From positions 1 through 64,000 of the forward strand of contig SHXZ01000007.1 of NCBI GenBank assembly GCA_009693045.1: 64,000 bases of DNA, written 5' to 3'. The translations under genes and the position numbers were made by a program. Of the stretch, positions 46,372 to 55,363 are shown piece after piece; the stretch's first letter is position 1; the number at the start of each line of letters is the position of its first letter. Source of the DNA: Dehalococcoidia bacterium. Its GTDB lineage: Bacteria; Chloroflexota; Dehalococcoidia; Lucifugimonadales; SHYT01. The notes below the pieces were generated by a model. That model ran no database searches. It had not been told where the DNA came from and worked only from the letters and a program-made list of their open reading frames with translations.

Positions 46372-48093
46372 CTAAGGTGACGGGCGGGCGTCTAGGAGAA
46401 GGAGCCGCGTGGAATCGTGGGGGCCGCGGCTGTCCCGGCTGATGGAGTACACGATGTCCAGCGTTGAGCCGACGGTGAAGTCAGGCCCGGTCTGCTGACC
46501 GTTGCGAGAGGCGAACCAGATGGCGTTCCACAGGGCGTTTCCGTGGCGGAGCTTGAGCGAGGCATGCTGGCCGCCAGCGCCCATGCGGCGTACGTCGGCG
46601 ACTTCGACGCCGCGAGTGAGGAAGGCGGGTTCCGTGTTGCCCGCGCCGAAGGGGGAGAGGCGTTCAAGAAACTGGAAGGTTTGGCCGAGGAGGTCGCGGG
46701 GGGAGACCTCGGCGTCTACGGTGAGCGATGGCGTCATGTCGGCGTCCGCGAGCTGACGGTCGGCATCGGCGCGAAGCCCGTCGGCCACGGCGGGGAGGCT
46801 GGCCTGACGCGCCACGAAGCCCGCCGCCGCCGCGTGGCCGCCGAACCGCACCAGACTCCCGCCAATGCGTTCGAGGGCATTAGCGACGTGGAATCCGGGA
46901 ACGCTCCGGGCGCTGGCCGAAGCGAGGCCGTCGGCGAGTGAGGCGACGACCGACGGACGCTGGAAACGGTCAACCAGGCGGCTTGCGACGAGGCCGTTGA
47001 CGCCGGGGACGAACTGCTCTCCCGCGACGAAGAGCAGGTGGTGGTCGCGCGCTTGACGCTCCGCCTCGGGCAGGGCCGAGCTGAACAGCTCCTCAGTAAG
47101 GGACCGGCGCTCGCGGTTGAGGCGCTCAAGCTCGCTTGCCAGGTCCAGCGCTTCGTCGGGCGATTGGGTGGTGAGGAGGTTGAAGCTGGTGTTCGGCGAG
47201 CCGAGCCGCCCCGCGGCGTTGATGCGGGGAACGATGCCGAAGCTGAGCGCCTCCGCGCCCAGGGCGTCGGGGCGCAGGCGGGCGACCTCGCAGAGGGCGC
47301 GGATGCCTGGGCTCTGGCTGCGGCGGAGCGCCTGAATACCCTGCGTCACGAGCACGCGGTTTTCGCCGATGAGCGGCGTCAAGTCGGCCACGGTGCCGAT
47401 GGCGGCAAGCTCCAGCAGACGGTCCGGCACGGTTTCGCCTGCGCCGGCGTAGAGGGCCTGAGCGAGTTTGAACGCGAGTCCGGCACCGGCGAGGTGGCGC
47501 AGGGGCGAAGCCTCGTCGCCGATGGGGGAGGTGACGACGGCGACGGCGGGCGGCGTGGGGCCGAGGGCGACGTGGTGGTCGGTGACGATGGTGTCGATGC
47601 CGAGGTCGCGGGCGGCTTGCACCTCGGCGACGGCGGTGACACCGGTGTCCACGGTGACGATGAGCGAGACGCCCTGGCGGCGCAGCTCCTGGACGGCGGT
47701 GAGGTTGAGGCCGTGGCCTTCGCGCGTCCGGTGCGGCAGGTAGGGCACGGGCGACGCGCCGAGCAACCCTAGGGCCGTGAAGAGGAGCGCGGTGGCGGTG
47801 ACGCCGTCCGCGTCAAAGTCGCCGTAGACCGCGATGCGCTCGCCTCCGCGGACGGCGCGCTGGATGCGGGCGACGGCGGTGTCCATGCCGGAAAGCGTGA
47901 AGGGGTCGGTTAGGGTTGTGGCGCCTGTGGTGCCAAGGAAGCTCTTGGCGTGGGCCGGCGTGCCGATGCCGCGATGGAACAGCAGCGAGGCCCACAGTGG
48001 CGGCACGCCCATGGCGTGCACGACATCGGGCGGCGCGGGAGGGAGGACGAGCCAGCGTTTGGCGCCGCCTGGAAGAACGGTCTGTTGAGTCAC
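46372..48093 (-). CDS. recJ: Single-stranded-DNA-specific exonuclease RecJ
   Basis: DHH-family 5'-3' ssDNA exonuclease. 573 residues: GERIAVYGDFDADGVTATALL (motif I), VTVDTGVTAVAEV, IVTDHHVA (DHH), GAGLAFKLAQAL, INAAGRLGSP, then the DHHA1 domain with RFGGHAAAAGF and the C-terminal OB fold (LKLRHGNALWNAIWF). The GTG at 48093, with GGAG six bases upstream, gives the expected length; an in-frame extension to 48183 has no ribosome site. Confidence 0.94.
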   Translation of the reverse strand: MTQQTVLPGGAKRWLVLPPAPPDVVHAMGVPPLWASLLFHRGIGTPAHAKSFLGTTGATTLTDPFTLSGMDTAVARIQRAVRGGERIAVYGDFDADGVTATALLFTALGLLGASPVPYLPHRTREGHGLNLTAVQELRRQGVSLIVTVDTGVTAVAEVQAARDLGIDTIVTDHHVALGPTPPAVAVVTSPIGDEASPLRHLAGAGLAFKLAQALYAGAGETVPDRLLELAAIGTVADLTPLIGENRVLVTQGIQALRRSQSPGIRALCEVARLRPDALGAEALSFGIVPRINAAGRLGSPNTSFNLLTTQSPDEALDLASELERLNRERRSLTEELFSSALPEAERQARDHHLLFVAGEQFVPGVNGLVASRLVDRFQRPSVVASLADGLASASARSVPGFHVANALERIGGSLVRFGGHAAAAGFVARQASLPAVADGLRADADRQLADADMTPSLTVDAEVSPRDLLGQTFQFLERLSPFGAGNTEPAFLTRGVEVADVRRMGAGGQHASLKLRHGNALWNAIWFASRNGQQTGPDFTVGSTLDIVYSISRDSRGPHDSTRLLLLDARPSP

Positions 48094-48223
48094 GATGCAC
48101 TCCGCATTGATTGAACCGATGCTGCTTAGAAAACTGCCATTACACTCGCCAATCCCAACCAGATCCCAATGCACAGGGGACACCCGAACGTCCTAGCCGT
48201 CGATGCCTGTAGTGGCAATTCAT

Positions 48224-48321
48224 CAAGGCATCCCAAAATGCGCCCTACCAAGAAAGCGATATGTGGTCTCGTCGGTGCGCCTGACCTCTCCCCTGCCCCT
48301 CCCCTGAATGGGGAGGGGGAA
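48224..48321. repeat. Composite repeat with family A hairpin in the fabF-recJ spacer
   Basis: CAAGGCATCCC, CCAAGAAAGCGATAT and GACCTCTCCCC ending in a CCCCTCCCC / GGGGAGGGG stem, resembling 19830-19925. No gene is seen in 48094-48468. Confidence 0.75.
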
Positions 48322-48468
48322 TGCCTCTTTCCTTGGTAACGAGGCTGGCGAAGGAAAGATGTAGGACGATTCTTGGGATATGCTCATGAATTTCCTCTAC
48401 ATTTCGTGCCTGCGGCGCTACTGCTTTGGCGGTTCGCATCAGTCGTTCTAGAGGACGAATCTGGGTGA

Positions 48469-49713
48469 TTACGCCAGGTAGCGCCGAAAGATAAGCGTGG
48501 CGTTGTGGCCACCGAAGCCGAGGGAGTTGCTGAGCGCCGCTCGAACAGATCCTCGCCGAGGAGTCCAGGGCGTGTAGTCCAGGTCGCAGTCGGGGTCAGG
48601 GTTTTCCAGGTTGATGGTGGGCGGGATAGCGCCCTCTTTGATGGCGAGCACGGCGATGCCCGCCTCAACAGAGCCCGCGGCACCCAGCAAATGTCCGGTC
48701 ATGGACTTGGTGGAGCTGATGCGGATCTTGTGGGCCTCGTCGCCGAAGACGGCTTTGATGGCCTCGGTCTCGGCCTTGTCGTTGAGAAGCGTGGAGGTGC
48801 CGTGGGCGTTGATGTAATCAATGTCGGCGGGCGCGAGGCCGGACTGCTTGAGGGCGAGGCTCATGGCACGCGCGCCGCCCTCGCCGAAGGGGGCGGGGCT
48901 GGTGATGTGGTGGGCGTCGGAGGTGGCGCCGTAGCCGACGAGCTCGGCCAGCGGAACCGCGCCACGGGCGAGGGCGTGGTCAAGCCCCTCTATGAGCAGG
49001 ACGCCCGCGCCCTCGGCCATGACGAAGCCGTCGCGCTGGGCGTCAAAGGGGCGGCTGGCGCGCTCCGGCTCCTCGTTGCGTTTGGAGAGGGCCATGCAGG
49101 CGTTGAAGCCGGCGACGCCGATGGGGCAGATGGGGGCCTCGGCGCCGCCGCAGAGGGCGGCGTCGGCCTCGCCGCGACGGAGCATCTCGTAGGCCTGGCC
49201 GACGGAGTCGGCGCCGCTGGCGCAGGCGGAGACGACGCCGAAGTTGGGCCCCTTGGCGCCGAGGGCGATGGAGACCTGGCCGGGCGCCATGTCCGCGAGC
49301 ATCATGGGCATGAGGAAGGGGCTGACGCGCGTGGGGCCTTTCTCTCGGAGCACGTCGTACTGCTGGGAGAGGGTGACGATGCCGCCGACGCCGCTGCCGA
49401 TGACGACGGCGACGCGCTCGGCGTTGGCCTGGGTGATCTTGAGGCTGGCCTGGCCCAGGGCCTGACGGCTGGCGGCGATGGCGAACTGGGTGAAGCGGTC
49501 GGTACGGCGCGCTTCCTTGCGGTCCATGACGGTTGTTGGGTCAAAGCCTTTGACCTCGCCGGCGATGCGGGTTTCAAAGCCGGACGGGTCAAACGCGGTG
49601 ATGGGCGCGATGCCGGACTTGCCCGCGAGCAGCGCGTGCCAGGTGGACGGCGTGTCCAGGCCGAGCGGGGTGACCATGCCGATGCCGGTGACCACCACAC
49701 GTCTGGTCGTCAA
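48469..49713 (-). CDS. fabF: 3-oxoacyl-[acyl-carrier-protein] synthase II
   Basis: Condensing enzyme of type II fatty-acid synthesis. 414 residues: VVVTGIGMVTPLG start, nucleophile Cys in VVSACASGADSVGQAYEM, the two catalytic histidines in INAHGTSTLLNDKAETEAI and SMTGHLLGAAGSVEA, and the C-terminal NSLGFGGHNATLIF. The TTG start at 49713 is preceded by AAGGAGG. No acp, fabD or fabG gene adjoins; it stands in a minus-strand run. Confidence 0.95.
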   Translation of the reverse strand: MTTRRVVVTGIGMVTPLGLDTPSTWHALLAGKSGIAPITAFDPSGFETRIAGEVKGFDPTTVMDRKEARRTDRFTQFAIAASRQALGQASLKITQANAERVAVVIGSGVGGIVTLSQQYDVLREKGPTRVSPFLMPMMLADMAPGQVSIALGAKGPNFGVVSACASGADSVGQAYEMLRRGEADAALCGGAEAPICPIGVAGFNACMALSKRNEEPERASRPFDAQRDGFVMAEGAGVLLIEGLDHALARGAVPLAELVGYGATSDAHHITSPAPFGEGGARAMSLALKQSGLAPADIDYINAHGTSTLLNDKAETEAIKAVFGDEAHKIRISSTKSMTGHLLGAAGSVEAGIAVLAIKEGAIPPTINLENPDPDCDLDYTPWTPRRGSVRAALSNSLGFGGHNATLIFRRYLA

Positions 49714-49823
49714 AGGGCGCCTCCTTGATGCGTCTGGGTGCGGGCACGGGCCAGCGGTGCGCGCCGCTGGGCGTGCGGCCGTTTCCAGGCATTATAGCAG
49801 GCTGACCTCTGCCCGGCCCTTCC

Positions 49824-49863
49824 AACCTAACACCCTCGCCCGCTTCCCTAAAGGGAAGGGGGA
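49824..49863. repeat. Family A hairpin upstream of fabF
   Basis: GCTTCCCTAAAGGGAAGGGG hairpin preceded by CCTAACACCCTCGCC, in the 208-base spacer before fabF. Confidence 0.7.
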
Positions 49864-49921
49864 AGCTACTCCGGCTGTCCCCGACACGGGAAGGGGCGGA
49901 GGGAGAGGTTTCCACACCCTT

Positions 49922-50170
49922 TTACGGGAGCTTGATGCCCACCTTCTTGGCGAGCTGCTCGTCGGAAGGCTCCACGAGGACGGCGCCGTCGTCAAAGACG
50001 ATGGTGGGCGTGTTGAGCTTGCCGTTGTTCTTCTCCGCGGCGATGCGGCGGCCCTCGGCGCTTAGCTCCACGTCCACCCAGTCGTAGGCGATGCGCTTGG
50101 CGTCAAGGAGCTTGCGGGAGCGGATGGTGTCCTCGCAGGTGACCTTGCCGTAGACGGTAATACGGGCCAT
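49922..50170 (-). CDS. Glutaredoxin-like protein with CxxT active site
   Basis: 82 residues, thioredoxin fold. The N-terminus ITVYGKVTCEDTIRSRKLLD places the redox Cys12 with Thr15 where dithiol glutaredoxins have a second Cys. The cis-Pro is in LNTPTIVFDDG, and LVEPSDEQLAKKVGI ends the fold. Likely a monothiol or mycoredoxin-like protein; the partner is unknown. GGAGG with five bases before the ATG sets the start, 20 bases after the upstream gene. Confidence 0.8.
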   Translation of the reverse strand: MARITVYGKVTCEDTIRSRKLLDAKRIAYDWVDVELSAEGRRIAAEKNNGKLNTPTIVFDDGAVLVEPSDEQLAKKVGIKLP

Positions 50171-50189
50171 GCGTTCCTCCGGTGATTGA

Positions 50190-50909
50190 CTAGCGGCTGA
50201 GTTTGGCCTTGGCGGCGCGCTTCTTGGCCTTGCTGGGGAGTGGCGCAGGTTTGGCGGGCGTCTTGCGCACCCGGGTCTTCGGCGCCTCGTCCGCGAGCCG
50301 CTCGGCGACGTAGGCGGCGGCGAGGGCGGCCTGGACGGACTCTTCGGGGACAGGGTAGCAGAGATGCTGCTGGTTGTGGGAGCGTTCGCCGAGGACGCGC
50401 AGGGACAGCCGCCCCTCGTCCGCGGTGATACCCAGGTCCAGCGTGACGGCGCGGCTGCTGTCCCACCGCAGCGACCAGGTGCAGTTGTAGACCAGCTCCT
50501 CCTCGGCCGTCGGCGGCGCGGCTTGGAGGGCGTTGACGGCGGGCGGCTGCGCCCTGAGGAACGGTGACTGCGGGAAGCCGATGGCCTGCCAGTCAATGTC
50601 CGGGAGCGACGGAGCGCCCATCTCGGCGGGCTTGCCGGTCGCGGCTGGCTCGAGGACGTAGCCGCCGCGCGAGACGTCAATCTCTCCCTTGCCGCGCAGC
50701 AGCTCGCGGTTCATGCCTTCCAGCAGGCAGTGCATGAGCGGATCAGCGTCTTCGGCGGCGAGCCAGAGGCGCGCGACGAGGGGGAAGTGGTCTCGTGACG
50801 CGGCGGCGAAGCGCTGTGCTGCGCGCTCGAGGAAACCAGCGGCCTCGTCGCGGAGGGCGAGGACGCGCTCGGTGGCCTGGCGCCAGGGAGCGGAGCGTTT
50901 CAACCTCAC
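50190..50909 (-). CDS. Hypothetical protein with Lys/Arg-rich tail
   Basis: 239 residues, unknown family. An N-terminal helical half (ERVLALRDEAAGFLERAAQRFAAASRDHFP) is followed by a beta-rich part (LVYNCTWSLRWDSSRAVTLDLGITADEGRLSLRVLGE). The tail (KTPAKPAPLPSKAKKRAAKAKLSR) is strongly basic and may contact nucleic acid. The GTG at 50909 comes from the end of a repeat (CTCACCCCCC on the plus strand); a TTG two codons later is an alternative. Neighbour of the glutaredoxin-like gene in the same direction. Confidence 0.6.
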   Translation of the reverse strand: MRLKRSAPWRQATERVLALRDEAAGFLERAAQRFAAASRDHFPLVARLWLAAEDADPLMHCLLEGMNRELLRGKGEIDVSRGGYVLEPAATGKPAEMGAPSLPDIDWQAIGFPQSPFLRAQPPAVNALQAAPPTAEEELVYNCTWSLRWDSSRAVTLDLGITADEGRLSLRVLGERSHNQQHLCYPVPEESVQAALAAAYVAERLADEAPKTRVRKTPAKPAPLPSKAKKRAAKAKLSR

Positions 50910-51013
50910 CCCCCTTCGGCAGGCTCAGGGCAGGCTCTAGTGGGCAGGGCGAACGTTGCCCTTCCTCTCCCCGCCCACCTAACCCCTAGCCCCTTCCCTA
51001 AAAGGAAGGGGTA
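50910..51013. repeat. Family B element and family A hairpin next to the 50190-50909 gene
   Basis: CCTTCGGCAGGCTCAGGGCAGG at about 50913 is followed by CCTAACCCCTAGCCCCTTCC and a hairpin CCCTTCCCTAAAAGGAAGGG at about 50979-51013. Confidence 0.7.
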
Positions 51014-51053
51014 GGCTGTCGCGTTTGTTTGCGGCATTTTCACAACGGCCCAG

Positions 51054-51824
51054 CTAGACGGCGACGCGTTCGCGTGTCGGCGTTTTGAGGTGCTTCTCGT
51101 AGAAGGCGAAGACTTTCTGCCAGCCGTCGTTGGCCTGCTCCACGCGGTAGCTGACGCGGTCGGTGGAAAAAAAGCCGTGGCCCGCGCCTTTGTACATGTG
51201 GAACTCATAGGTCTTGTTGTGGTGCTTCAGGGCTTCTTCGTGCTTCGCGACGTCGGCGACGGTGGGGCTGCGGTCCTCCTCGCCGAAGATGCCGAGGAGC
51301 GGGCAGGACAGGCTGGCGGTGAGGTCAACGGGCGCGACGGGCCGCTTGGGGGTGAGCTGCTCGGGCGTGGCGACGACCTGGCCGCCCCAGCAGTCCACGG
51401 CGGCGTCAAAGCCTTTGACGCGGCAGGCGGCTAGATACGTCTGGCGGCCGCCGGAGCAGAAGCCGATGACGCCGACGCGGCCGTTGGCGTACGGCAGGGT
51501 GTGGAGAAAGCGCATGGCGCCTTCCACGTCGCCCATGGCCTGGTCGTCGGAGATGTTGCCGTCGGCGCGGGCCTTGGCGGCCGCGTCCTCCGGGCTGCCG
51601 GGGCCGAAGCGGTGGTACAGGTGTGGGGAGACGGCGACGTAGCCGTGCTGGGTGAATTTGCGCACCACCTCGCGCGTCCATTCGTCCCAGCCGGGGCCGT
51701 GGTGGATGACGACGACGCCACCGTAGGGGCCGGGGCCGAGCGGCCGGGCGACATAGGCCTCAATCTCGTCGTTGTTGTAGCCTCGGATGCGGGTTGTCTC
51801 GGCGAGCATGGCTTCGTAGGGCAT
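51054..51824 (-). CDS. Dienelactone hydrolase family protein
   Basis: 256-residue alpha/beta hydrolase. The nucleophile is Cys in VGVIGFCSGGRQTYLAA, the dienelactone-hydrolase variant of the Ser elbow; Asp is in LLGIFGEEDRSPT and His in KGAGHGFFSTDR. The N-terminus YGGVVVIHHGPGWDEW gives the oxyanion strand. Natural substrate unknown. AAGAAGG precedes the ATG. Confidence 0.88.
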   Translation of the reverse strand: MPYEAMLAETTRIRGYNNDEIEAYVARPLGPGPYGGVVVIHHGPGWDEWTREVVRKFTQHGYVAVSPHLYHRFGPGSPEDAAAKARADGNISDDQAMGDVEGAMRFLHTLPYANGRVGVIGFCSGGRQTYLAACRVKGFDAAVDCWGGQVVATPEQLTPKRPVAPVDLTASLSCPLLGIFGEEDRSPTVADVAKHEEALKHHNKTYEFHMYKGAGHGFFSTDRVSYRVEQANDGWQKVFAFYEKHLKTPTRERVAV

Positions 51825-52028
51825 TTTGGCCTTCTTCCCTGATGGTTAGCGTTGAGAAGCGCGGGCACTTTATTGTTGAGAGGATAGCACGAAAGGGTTG
51901 TGGTGATAACCTCACCCCCAATCCTTCTCTAATGACCTTTCGCTTGGCTGAGGGGCAGGTGTGGAGATGGGAGATGTGGACTCGGAACAAGGTGTTGACA
52001 GGTTGCGTAGCATGTTTTGGTGCGGGGC

Positions 52029-52763
52029 CTACAGCGGCGGGCCGCCCGGCCGCCTGGACAGCTCGGCCAGGTGCTCCCAGTAGTGCTCCAGCGTGCGGCG
52101 GAGCGCCTTGCGGAGCGTCCTGACCTCCTTGGGGTGCTGCGGGGGGGGGCGCTGGCGCACGAAGGTGCGCTCCTCCGGCGTGGTGGCGCGGACGCGCTCG
52201 GCGGCCATGGCGTCCAGCAGGCGCAGGGCGTCCACGACGGGCATTTCGCCGCGCTCCGCCGCACCCGCGACCCTGGAGAAGCCGGTCGCGCCGCCCAGGG
52301 CCGCGGACAGCACACCGCCGACGGGAGCGAGCACGTGCAGGAGGATGGCCCTCGCGGTGCGCCCGCCGTCCTCCGGCGGCGCGTCGAGTTGCTTCGGCGT
52401 CTGCGCGGCGGCCCAGGAGGCCAGCTCCTCGGTGAGGCCGTGGAAGCGGCGCAGGAGGGTCTCAATCTCCGCGTCTGTGACGGGTTTGAGGTCCGGGGCG
52501 AACACCAGGTACGGCGAGCCGTTGCCGAGCCACTCACCCTGGGTAATGTGCTCCGCGACGGCGGTGGTGAAGGGCGCGTCCGGGTCCGCAGGCTCGTTGT
52601 ACCGCCGGAGGAAGCGGAGGTGCGCGCGGATGGTGTCGGGCGTGGCCTCCAGGGCGGCATCGGTGGTCGGCCCGGTGGCGACGCAGCCCAGCAGGTCCAG
52701 CACGTGGACCATGGTCTTGCGGCGCTTGGGGCCGGACTCAAGGTAGAGGGGGTAGTGGGGCAT
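52029..52763 (-). CDS. HicB-like N-terminal plus DinB-like helical protein
   Basis: 244 residues. The first 60 (LYLESGPKRRKTMVHVLDLLGC followed by ATGPTTDAALEATPDTIRAHL) resemble HicB-type antitoxin folds. The remainder is helical and resembles a DinB four-helix bundle (ARAILLHVLAPVGGVLS; HYWEHLAEL at the C-terminus). ATG at 52763 has AGGAAAGACCCC before it. No HicA toxin is adjacent, so a toxin-antitoxin role is not supported. A fragment of the same gene lies at 53558-53646. Confidence 0.6.
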   Translation of the reverse strand: MPHYPLYLESGPKRRKTMVHVLDLLGCVATGPTTDAALEATPDTIRAHLRFLRRYNEPADPDAPFTTAVAEHITQGEWLGNGSPYLVFAPDLKPVTDAEIETLLRRFHGLTEELASWAAAQTPKQLDAPPEDGGRTARAILLHVLAPVGGVLSAALGGATGFSRVAGAAERGEMPVVDALRLLDAMAAERVRATTPEERTFVRQRPPPQHPKEVRTLRKALRRTLEHYWEHLAELSRRPGGPPL

Positions 52764-52799
52764 GGGGTCTTTCCTACTCATACCAGCTCGTTCGTGAAA

Positions 52800-52960
52800 A
52801 CCCCGAATGGAGGCCATTCTGAGCGCAGCGAGGAATCTCCCTGCGCCTCGCCTTGTGGCGGGGGTGCTACCTAGGCAGCCACGTCACGATGAGCACAATC
52901 CTCAGGAGATTCCTCGGTCGTCCCGACTGCGGTCGGGACTCCCTCAGAATGGCGTTCACG
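52800..52960. repeat. Family D copies in opposite orientations
   Basis: CATTCTGAGCGCAGCGAGGA then ATCTCC (from about 52812) and GGAGATTCCTCGGTCGTCCC ... CTCCCTCAGAATGGC (about 52908-52954), with an extra CCCGACTGCGGTCGGG hairpin in the second copy. Confidence 0.65.
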
Positions 52961-52980
52961 TGCGCTCCGACTGGACCGTA

Positions 52981-53442
52981 TTAAAACAACCCGCCCCGCC
53001 GGACCATGAATGCGGCCAGCAGGATGATGATGACCGCCACGGCGATGTTGAAGTGCTGCACCCTGGTCCGGCGGGCCTGGAACCAGCGGAGCTGTTTGAA
53101 CGGCAGGGTGATGGAGAGGGCGCCGAGGAACAGCACAATGGCGAGGATGGACTTGACGAGCAGCGTTCGGCCGTAGGTGTTGCCCACCAGCTCCTCGCCG
53201 GTGGTGATGCCCCGGAAGGATGTTGCCAGCCACAGCCCGGTGATCACCCAGATGGCGATGGCGATCCAGATGACCCACCGGAACCGCAGCTCAATGGCCC
53301 CCATGAGCCTCTGCACCACGGGAGGCTCCAGCGACTTAAGCGCCGCCGGGCGGAGGAAGAAGAGGCCGAAGACCGCACCGCCGACGGTCAGCACCGCCGC
53401 TACGATGTGGAGCCACGACATGATGCTTGCTGCGACTGGCAT
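52981..53442 (-). CDS. CopD-like / DUF2269-type integral membrane protein
   Basis: 153 residues with four transmembrane helices (IMSWLHIVAAVLTVGGAVFG, WVIWIAIAIWVITGLWL, LLVKSILAIVLFLGALS, NIAVAVIIILLAAFMV). Conserved His in WLHIVAA and the WxxK-like segment resemble the CopD family of putative copper or heme-linked membrane proteins. GGGAGG with five bases before the ATG. No copper genes adjoin, so function is open. Confidence 0.7.
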   Translation of the reverse strand: MPVAASIMSWLHIVAAVLTVGGAVFGLFFLRPAALKSLEPPVVQRLMGAIELRFRWVIWIAIAIWVITGLWLATSFRGITTGEELVGNTYGRTLLVKSILAIVLFLGALSITLPFKQLRWFQARRTRVQHFNIAVAVIIILLAAFMVRRGGLF

Positions 53443-53557
53443 GCGGACCTCCCACGGGGCGTTCGCTCCTGGACACGCAACCGCTCACCGAGCGCGCCAC
53501 CGGCGGCGGTTGTACCACAGGTGGCGGCAGAGCGCAAGTTAGTCGGGTTGCTGATTC

Positions 53558-53646
53558 CAGCGCCGCCCCCGTGGTCGGCCCGGTGGCAACGCAGCCCAGC
53601 AGGTCCAGTACGTGAACTATGGTCTTGCGCCGCTTGGGGCCGGACG
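53558..53646 (-). pseudogene. Fragment duplicate of the 52029-52763 gene
   Basis: On the minus strand one frame reads SGPKRRKTIVHVLDLLGCVA then TGPTTGAALES, matching residues about 9-42 of the HicB-like protein encoded about 0.9 kb away, in the same orientation. The match ends abruptly on both sides. The gene is therefore partly duplicated and decayed. Confidence 0.8.
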
Positions 53647-53701
53647 CATGGGGAGCAGGCGGATTGTCAACTTGGTTATGGCGAGCTTTTCGGACGGGCC
53701 G

Positions 53702-55363
53702 CTACCCGAATAGCTCCTCGCCCTTGCCCCCGCGCCCCGCCGCACGGGGCTGCAGCAGCTCGCGGTAGGACTGCTCCGTACCGTAGTCGCGGACGCGGAC
53801 GGCGATGGGCATGGGCAGCGCGTGGCCGAACAGCAGCGCCTGCTGCTTGGACTCCAGACGCGAGAGCACCTCGCGGAGGGCGCGAGAGCCGGAGACGCCG
53901 GCGAGGGCGGCGTCAACGTCCTTGTCGTTGTCCAGCAGGCACACGACCTTAGTGCCGATCTGGCTCATGACCTCCTGGTCAATGGCGCTGGGGCGCTGGT
54001 CAATGACCAGCAGCGTGACGTTGTACTTGCGCAGCTCGCGGGCGATGGCGCCGAAGATGGTCTGCGAGGCGACCTGCGGGTTGAGGAACTTGTGCGCCTC
54101 CTCAATGACGATGACGAGCGGGCGCGGCTCCTTGGCTGGGTCGCCGAGGGCCTGCTCCACACGGCGGACGTACCGGTCGTGGATGCGGCGGGTAAGCACG
54201 TTGGCGACGAGGATGTACGCTTCCAGGGAGCGCCCAAAGCCGCCGAACTCCAGCACGACGTGGTGGCCGCGCTCCAGGTGCTCCAGGATGGCCTGGAGGG
54301 ATCGGTCGTCCGGAAAGCGGCCGATGAAGGGGAAGCGTTTGAGTATTTGGAGGCGGCGGTAGAGCGCGCCTAGCGTGTGCTGGTGCTCGCCGAGTGCGGT
54401 GACGACGTGGTCAAGGTCGCCGGGCGTGAGGGCGAGGAAGCGCTCCAGCCAGTCGTCGCCCCAGCGCACCCCGTCCTCGCCGACGTAGCTGGGCAGGCGG
54501 AACGCGGCCTGGGCGGCGAGGTCGGTGAGGTTCAGCGTCTCGCGCAGGAGGGCGATGTCCTCCGGCTCCACCTGGTCGTAGCCGATGCGGACGACGCCGT
54601 CGGGGGAGATGTTGCGGCGGCGGGCGCTCTCCTCGTCCAGCGTGAACACGGCGACGCGGGCCGGGAAGAGCTGCTTGAGTCCCTTGACCTCATGCCTTCC
54701 GCCCTCGGTGGCGCGGCCCGACCAGCCGTACTCGCTGTGCATGTCAAAGACGAGGACGGAGGCGTCGGTCTTCTGGATGACGCCCACGAGGAGCAGGCGG
54801 GTGAGGAAGCTCTTGCCGGTGCCGCTCTTGCCGAAGACGGCGCTGCTGCGCTCCACGAGGCGGCGGAGGTCCAGGCAGACCTTCTCCTCCAGATCCAGGG
54901 GCGTGCCGATGGAGAAGTGGCGTTCGTCCTCGCGGCCGAAGACCTGGGCGATGTCGGCGCCGGAGGAGCGGAAGGCGGGGGCGAAGTGGGCTGGGATGCT
55001 CTTGGCGGGGAGGAGGTCGGCGGCGCCCTCGCCCGCGACGGCGGGCAGGAGGAGCTGCGGCATCACTGTGACGAGTCCGTACGCGGCGGTGCCCGCGAGG
55101 ACCTGGGCGACGAATGGGTCGTCGGCGTCGGGGGCGCTGGCGGCGAGGTCGCGGTCGGCGGAGGCGAGGGCGACGTCGGAGACGAGGCCGAGGAAGCGCT
55201 GTTTTTCTCCGACGATGGTGACGAAGCTGCCGACGCGCACGTCCTCCACGGAAGCGTGCTGTGAGAGCTTGATCTCCACGCCTTTGGAGAGGGAGCCGCC
55301 AACGACGGCGCCGAGGAGGCTGCTCTGGTCGGAGCCGTTGGAGGAAGGAACGTTGGTGGTCAT
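53702..55363 (-). CDS. herA: HerA-like DNA translocase ATPase
   Basis: Hexameric FtsK/HerA ATPase that works with NurA in DNA-end resection. 553 residues: N-terminal HAS barrel (VGSFVTIVGEKQRFLGLVSDVAL), Walker A GKSGTGKS (residues 178-185), FDMHSEYGW, a middle helical part, Walker B LVIVIEEAHKFLN, and LLVIDQRPSAIDQEVMSQIGTKVV with DNDKDVDAALAGVSGS sensor region. The ATG overlaps the stop of the upstream HAS-barrel gene (ATGA), tying it to that gene and nurA. Role in repair is from family knowledge. Confidence 0.9.
   Translation of the reverse strand: MTTNVPSSNGSDQSSLLGAVVGGSLSKGVEIKLSQHASVEDVRVGSFVTIVGEKQRFLGLVSDVALASADRDLAASAPDADDPFVAQVLAGTAAYGLVTVMPQLLLPAVAGEGAADLLPAKSIPAHFAPAFRSSGADIAQVFGREDERHFSIGTPLDLEEKVCLDLRRLVERSSAVFGKSGTGKSFLTRLLLVGVIQKTDASVLVFDMHSEYGWSGRATEGGRHEVKGLKQLFPARVAVFTLDEESARRRNISPDGVVRIGYDQVEPEDIALLRETLNLTDLAAQAAFRLPSYVGEDGVRWGDDWLERFLALTPGDLDHVVTALGEHQHTLGALYRRLQILKRFPFIGRFPDDRSLQAILEHLERGHHVVLEFGGFGRSLEAYILVANVLTRRIHDRYVRRVEQALGDPAKEPRPLVIVIEEAHKFLNPQVASQTIFGAIARELRKYNVTLLVIDQRPSAIDQEVMSQIGTKVVCLLDNDKDVDAALAGVSGSRALREVLSRLESKQQALLFGHALPMPIAVRVRDYGTEQSYRELLQPRAAGRGGKGEELFG

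Noticed and set aside
49922-50680. Long 252-codon minus frame that contains the glutaredoxin-like protein
   Set aside because: Its first two thirds are a shadow of the 50190-50909 gene; the ribosome site and family match put the start at 50170.
52029-52763. HicAB toxin-antitoxin module
   Set aside because: No HicA-like frame adjoins on either side, and most of the protein resembles a DinB-type helical bundle.
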